A stretch of 64,000 nucleotides of DNA from an uncultured Alphaproteobacteria bacterium (GTDB lineage: Bacteria > Pseudomonadota > Alphaproteobacteria > Thalassobaculales > Thalassobaculaceae), in the NCBI GenBank assembly GCA_902629125.1, contig CACOPQ010000004.1, positions 62,001-126,000 on the forward strand, in the 5' to 3' direction. The notes under the pieces were generated by a model. The model saw nothing but the letters and a program-made list of their open reading frames with translations, made no database searches and was not told the origin of the DNA. Positions 62,136-64,000 of the stretch are shown here, piece by piece; the first letter of the stretch is position 1; each line of letters begins with the position of its first letter. A program made the position numbers and the translations under genes.

Positions 62136-63335
62136 ATGATGAAGGTGCTATGTGTATTGTACGATGACCCAAAAAATGGAATGCCCAAAAGTTATCCACT
62201 AGCCAATCTTCCAAAAATTGAGGTATACCCGGATGGAATGACCCTACCATCACCCAAAGGCCGGGACTTTTCGCCAGGTGAGTTGCTGGGGTGTGTGTCC
62301 GGTGAACTCGGTTTGCGGAAATTTTTAGAAGATGCCGGTCACACGCTAGTTGTCACGTCTGACAAAGATGGTACTGGTTGCCAAGCGGACAAGGAGATAG
62401 TAGATGCTGATGTAGTAATATCTCAGCCATTTTTCCCATATTACCTAACAAAAGAGCGCATGCAATCGGCACCTAACTTAAAGATGGCAATCACTGCTGG
62501 AATTGGGTCTGATCACGTAGATTTAGCTGCTGCCATAGAGCGGAAAATCGATGTCGTTGAGGTGACATACTGCAACTCGCGATCAGTCGCGGAGCACATC
62601 GTGATGATGATTCTGAGCCTTGTTCGCGATTATCACAACCAACATCAGATTGTAAACTCGGGTGGTTGGAATATTGCAGATGCCGTATCTAGATCATACG
62701 ACGTTGAGGGCATGCATGTCGGAACTGTAGCTGCTGGTAGGATCGGTATCGATGCGTTAAGAAAGATGAAGCCGTTTGATGTGCACTTGCATTATTTTGA
62801 TAGACACCGGCTACCCGCTGCTGTTGAAGAAGAGTTAAACTTAACTTTCCACGAGACGGTTGAGTCGATGATCAAGATTTGTGACGTTGTCACAATAAAC
62901 TGCCCGCTTCATCCGGAAACAGAGGATCTTTTCAATCACGAAATGATAGGAAAGATGAAGACTGGCGCCTACATAATCAATACAGCGAGAGGAAAAATTT
63001 GCAATAGGGAAGCAATTGCTGATGCTCTAAAAACTGGTAAACTTGCAGGATATGCAGGTGATGTTTGGTTCCCTCAGCCTGCACCCAACGACCATGTTTG
63101 GCGAACTATGCCTAATCATGGCATGACACCACATACCTCCGGAACGAGCTTGTCTGCACAGGCAAGATACGCTGACGGTGTGCGAGAGATCCTTGAATGC
63201 TTTTTAGAGGATCGGGCGATCAGAGATGAGTATCTTATTGTGAAGGACGGGGCGCTTGCTGGGATGGGGGCACATTCTTACAGCGAGGGTAGTGCTACCT
63301 CTGGTTCAGAGGAGGCCGCCAACTACAAAAAGTGA
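62136..63335 (+). CDS. fdh: NAD-dependent formate dehydrogenase (metal-free type)
   Basis: A 399-residue D-2-hydroxyacid-dehydrogenase-fold enzyme, almost residue-for-residue aligned with Pseudomonas-type FDH. It keeps the catalytic set (Pseudomonas numbering plus one): N147, R285 (NTARG), Q314 (WFPQPAPND) and H333 (TPHTSG). D222 in FDRHRLP favours NAD over NADP. It oxidises formate to CO2 with NAD, cytosolic, without molybdenum or iron. The start is the first of two ATGs after AGGAGGAA. A Fur-box palindrome lies 34-74 bases upstream. A stable hairpin follows the stop. Confidence 0.95.
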   Translation: MMKVLCVLYDDPKNGMPKSYPLANLPKIEVYPDGMTLPSPKGRDFSPGELLGCVSGELGLRKFLEDAGHTLVVTSDKDGTGCQADKEIVDADVVISQPFFPYYLTKERMQSAPNLKMAITAGIGSDHVDLAAAIERKIDVVEVTYCNSRSVAEHIVMMILSLVRDYHNQHQIVNSGGWNIADAVSRSYDVEGMHVGTVAAGRIGIDALRKMKPFDVHLHYFDRHRLPAAVEEELNLTFHETVESMIKICDVVTINCPLHPETEDLFNHEMIGKMKTGAYIINTARGKICNREAIADALKTGKLAGYAGDVWFPQPAPNDHVWRTMPNHGMTPHTSGTSLSAQARYADGVREILECFLEDRAIRDEYLIVKDGALAGMGAHSYSEGSATSGSEEAANYKK

Positions 63336-63345
63336 CATCCAACAA

Positions 63346-63391
63346 AATGCTCCGATGTATCTTTGGCAGTTCCATGAACCATCGGAGCATT
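63346..63391 (+). terminator. Hairpin downstream of formate dehydrogenase
   Basis: AATGCTCCGATG at 63346-63357 pairs perfectly with CATCGGAGCATT at 63380-63391, giving a 12-bp stem with a 22-base loop, 11 bases past the fdh stop. A TTTTT follows 8 bases later (63400-63404), not directly, so it may be a terminator or an mRNA-stabilising 3' structure. Confidence 0.5.
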
Positions 63392-63485
63392 AAAATAGAT
63401 TTTTAAGCTCAAATACTTTTTAGCGTTTGAACTCAAATCAATGAATTTTGGTTTGATAAATTTTATTTCTTTCGGTGAGCCATTA

Positions 63486-64000
63486 ATGTCAGAAGCTTTT
63501 TGCAAGGTCATTTCGTGCATTAAAAATAAAGACTTCGAAACAGCCCTAAACATTCTAAAAAATATCGAGAAAACATCATCACTTAGTTGGCACCAGGCTT
63601 ATCTTATCGGATTTTGTTTAAAGCAACTGGGTGATATTCCAGATTCGATCATTTATTATAAAAAGTCATTGTCCATACTACCCAACCATCCTCTTACCCT
63701 TAATGCAATGGGTATTTCATACCAAAACATGGGTAACCTTAGCCAAGCGCGGCACCATTTCGAAGAATCAATAAAACTCCTGAAAGTCCCGTATTTCCCG
63801 AAGTGGTCTAGCTATAGCCTAATGTGTCGAACTTTGCTAAGCGAAGGGCTCAATAGCCTGGGGACAGTTTTGCATCTACTTTCAGAGAAACAAACAGACA
63901 AGCCGGAGTTGAAACAAGACGCGCTCCGTTCCTATCTTGAAGCTGTACGAATTGAAGGTGAAGTTCTAGCATTTAAGGCAAAGAAGCAAACACGGGTGAG
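63486..64000 (+). CDS. TPR protein, 5' part only
   Basis: ATG at 63486 (after GGTGAG) opens a frame that runs off the window end, at least 171 codons. It contains TPR-type helices: FETALNILKNIEKTSSLSWH, YLIGFCLKQLGDIPDSIIYY, NAMGISYQNMGNLSQARHHF and further helical sequence. An upstream in-frame ATG at 63441 would add 15 residues but lacks a ribosome site. Function unknown because the C-terminus is missing; such proteins may carry a glycosyltransferase or sulfotransferase domain later. Confidence 0.7.
   Translation, partial: MSEAFCKVISCIKNKDFETALNILKNIEKTSSLSWHQAYLIGFCLKQLGDIPDSIIYYKKSLSILPNHPLTLNAMGISYQNMGNLSQARHHFEESIKLLKVPYFPKWSSYSLMCRTLLSEGLNSLGTVLHLLSEKQTDKPELKQDALRSYLEAVRIEGEVLAFKAKKQTRV

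Noticed and set aside
1-64000. CRISPR arrays, insertion sequences, integrases, rRNA
   Set aside because: No regularly spaced repeats, terminal inverted repeats with transposase genes, recombinase motifs or rRNA sequence were seen on either strand.

Overview
The window looks like part of an A+T-rich alphaproteobacterial chromosome, probably marine or host-associated and outside the well-studied genera. This rests on HspQ, a tiny aa3-type cytochrome oxidase subunit IV, the remnant of an NDUFS4-like complex I subunit, and bacterial-style operons with the standard code. Taxonomy is inference. There are no rRNA genes, CRISPR arrays, transposases or integrases. Two intact tRNA genes (Arg-UCU, Pro-UGG) and at least one clear tRNA pseudogene are present.

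Layout. 0-5.7 kb: 5' part of a TauE/SafE permease, a crotonase, HspQ, an AGE-type sugar epimerase, glycerol kinase and a Gfo/Idh/MocA dehydrogenase. 5.7-21.4 kb: a mixed catabolic block with a benzoylformate-decarboxylase-like ThDP enzyme, two LLM (luciferase-like) flavoenzymes, gamma-glutamyltransferase, an MFS carrier, an iron-ADH/maleylacetate-reductase homologue, dienelactone hydrolase, nitroreductase, two alpha/beta hydrolases and several small alpha/beta-barrel or TPR proteins; MnmD sits inside it. 21.4-39 kb: a region marked by tRNA-Arg and two decayed tRNA-Arg-like copies. It carries hydantoinase/oxoprolinase pair 1, an AidB-like acyl-CoA dehydrogenase, an HMG-CoA-lyase-like protein, two family III CoA-transferases, hydantoinase pair 2 and several broken genes. 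39-52.5 kb: phytanoyl-CoA dioxygenase-like protein, flavodoxin, MmsA, small membrane proteins, a histidine phosphatase, a signal-less NMT1-like binding protein, a TPR protein, a UbiH-like monooxygenase and an aldehyde dehydrogenase. 52.9-60.5 kb: a mandelate-racemase-type enolase, a DAD-like cupin, a MATE/ANKH-like transporter, hydantoinase pair 3 and a DUF1330 protein. 60.5-64 kb: a dead complex I subunit, tRNA-Pro, an HPP protein and an NAD formate dehydrogenase separated by a near-ideal Fur-box palindrome, and a truncated TPR gene.

How it fits together. The window is dominated by oxidation and hydrolysis of small organic acids, amides and acyl-CoA esters: CoA activation by CaiB-type transferases, acyl-CoA oxidation, aldehyde oxidation, ring or amide opening by HyuAB-type enzymes, and formate clean-up. 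Three HyuAB pairs in 39 kb, none next to a recognisable hydantoin racemase or D-hydantoinase, suggest several distinct carbonyl-, lactam- or amide-processing activities rather than one hydantoin pathway.

The second theme is gene decay. A voltage-gated sodium channel, a short-chain dehydrogenase, a complex I subunit, an enoyl-CoA hydratase, a peroxiredoxin-like gene and tRNA-Arg copies are disrupted, often by single-base homopolymer changes or single stops. Some could be sequencing errors; the multi-lesion cases cannot easily be. Several genes below 60 codons were found by reading the gaps.
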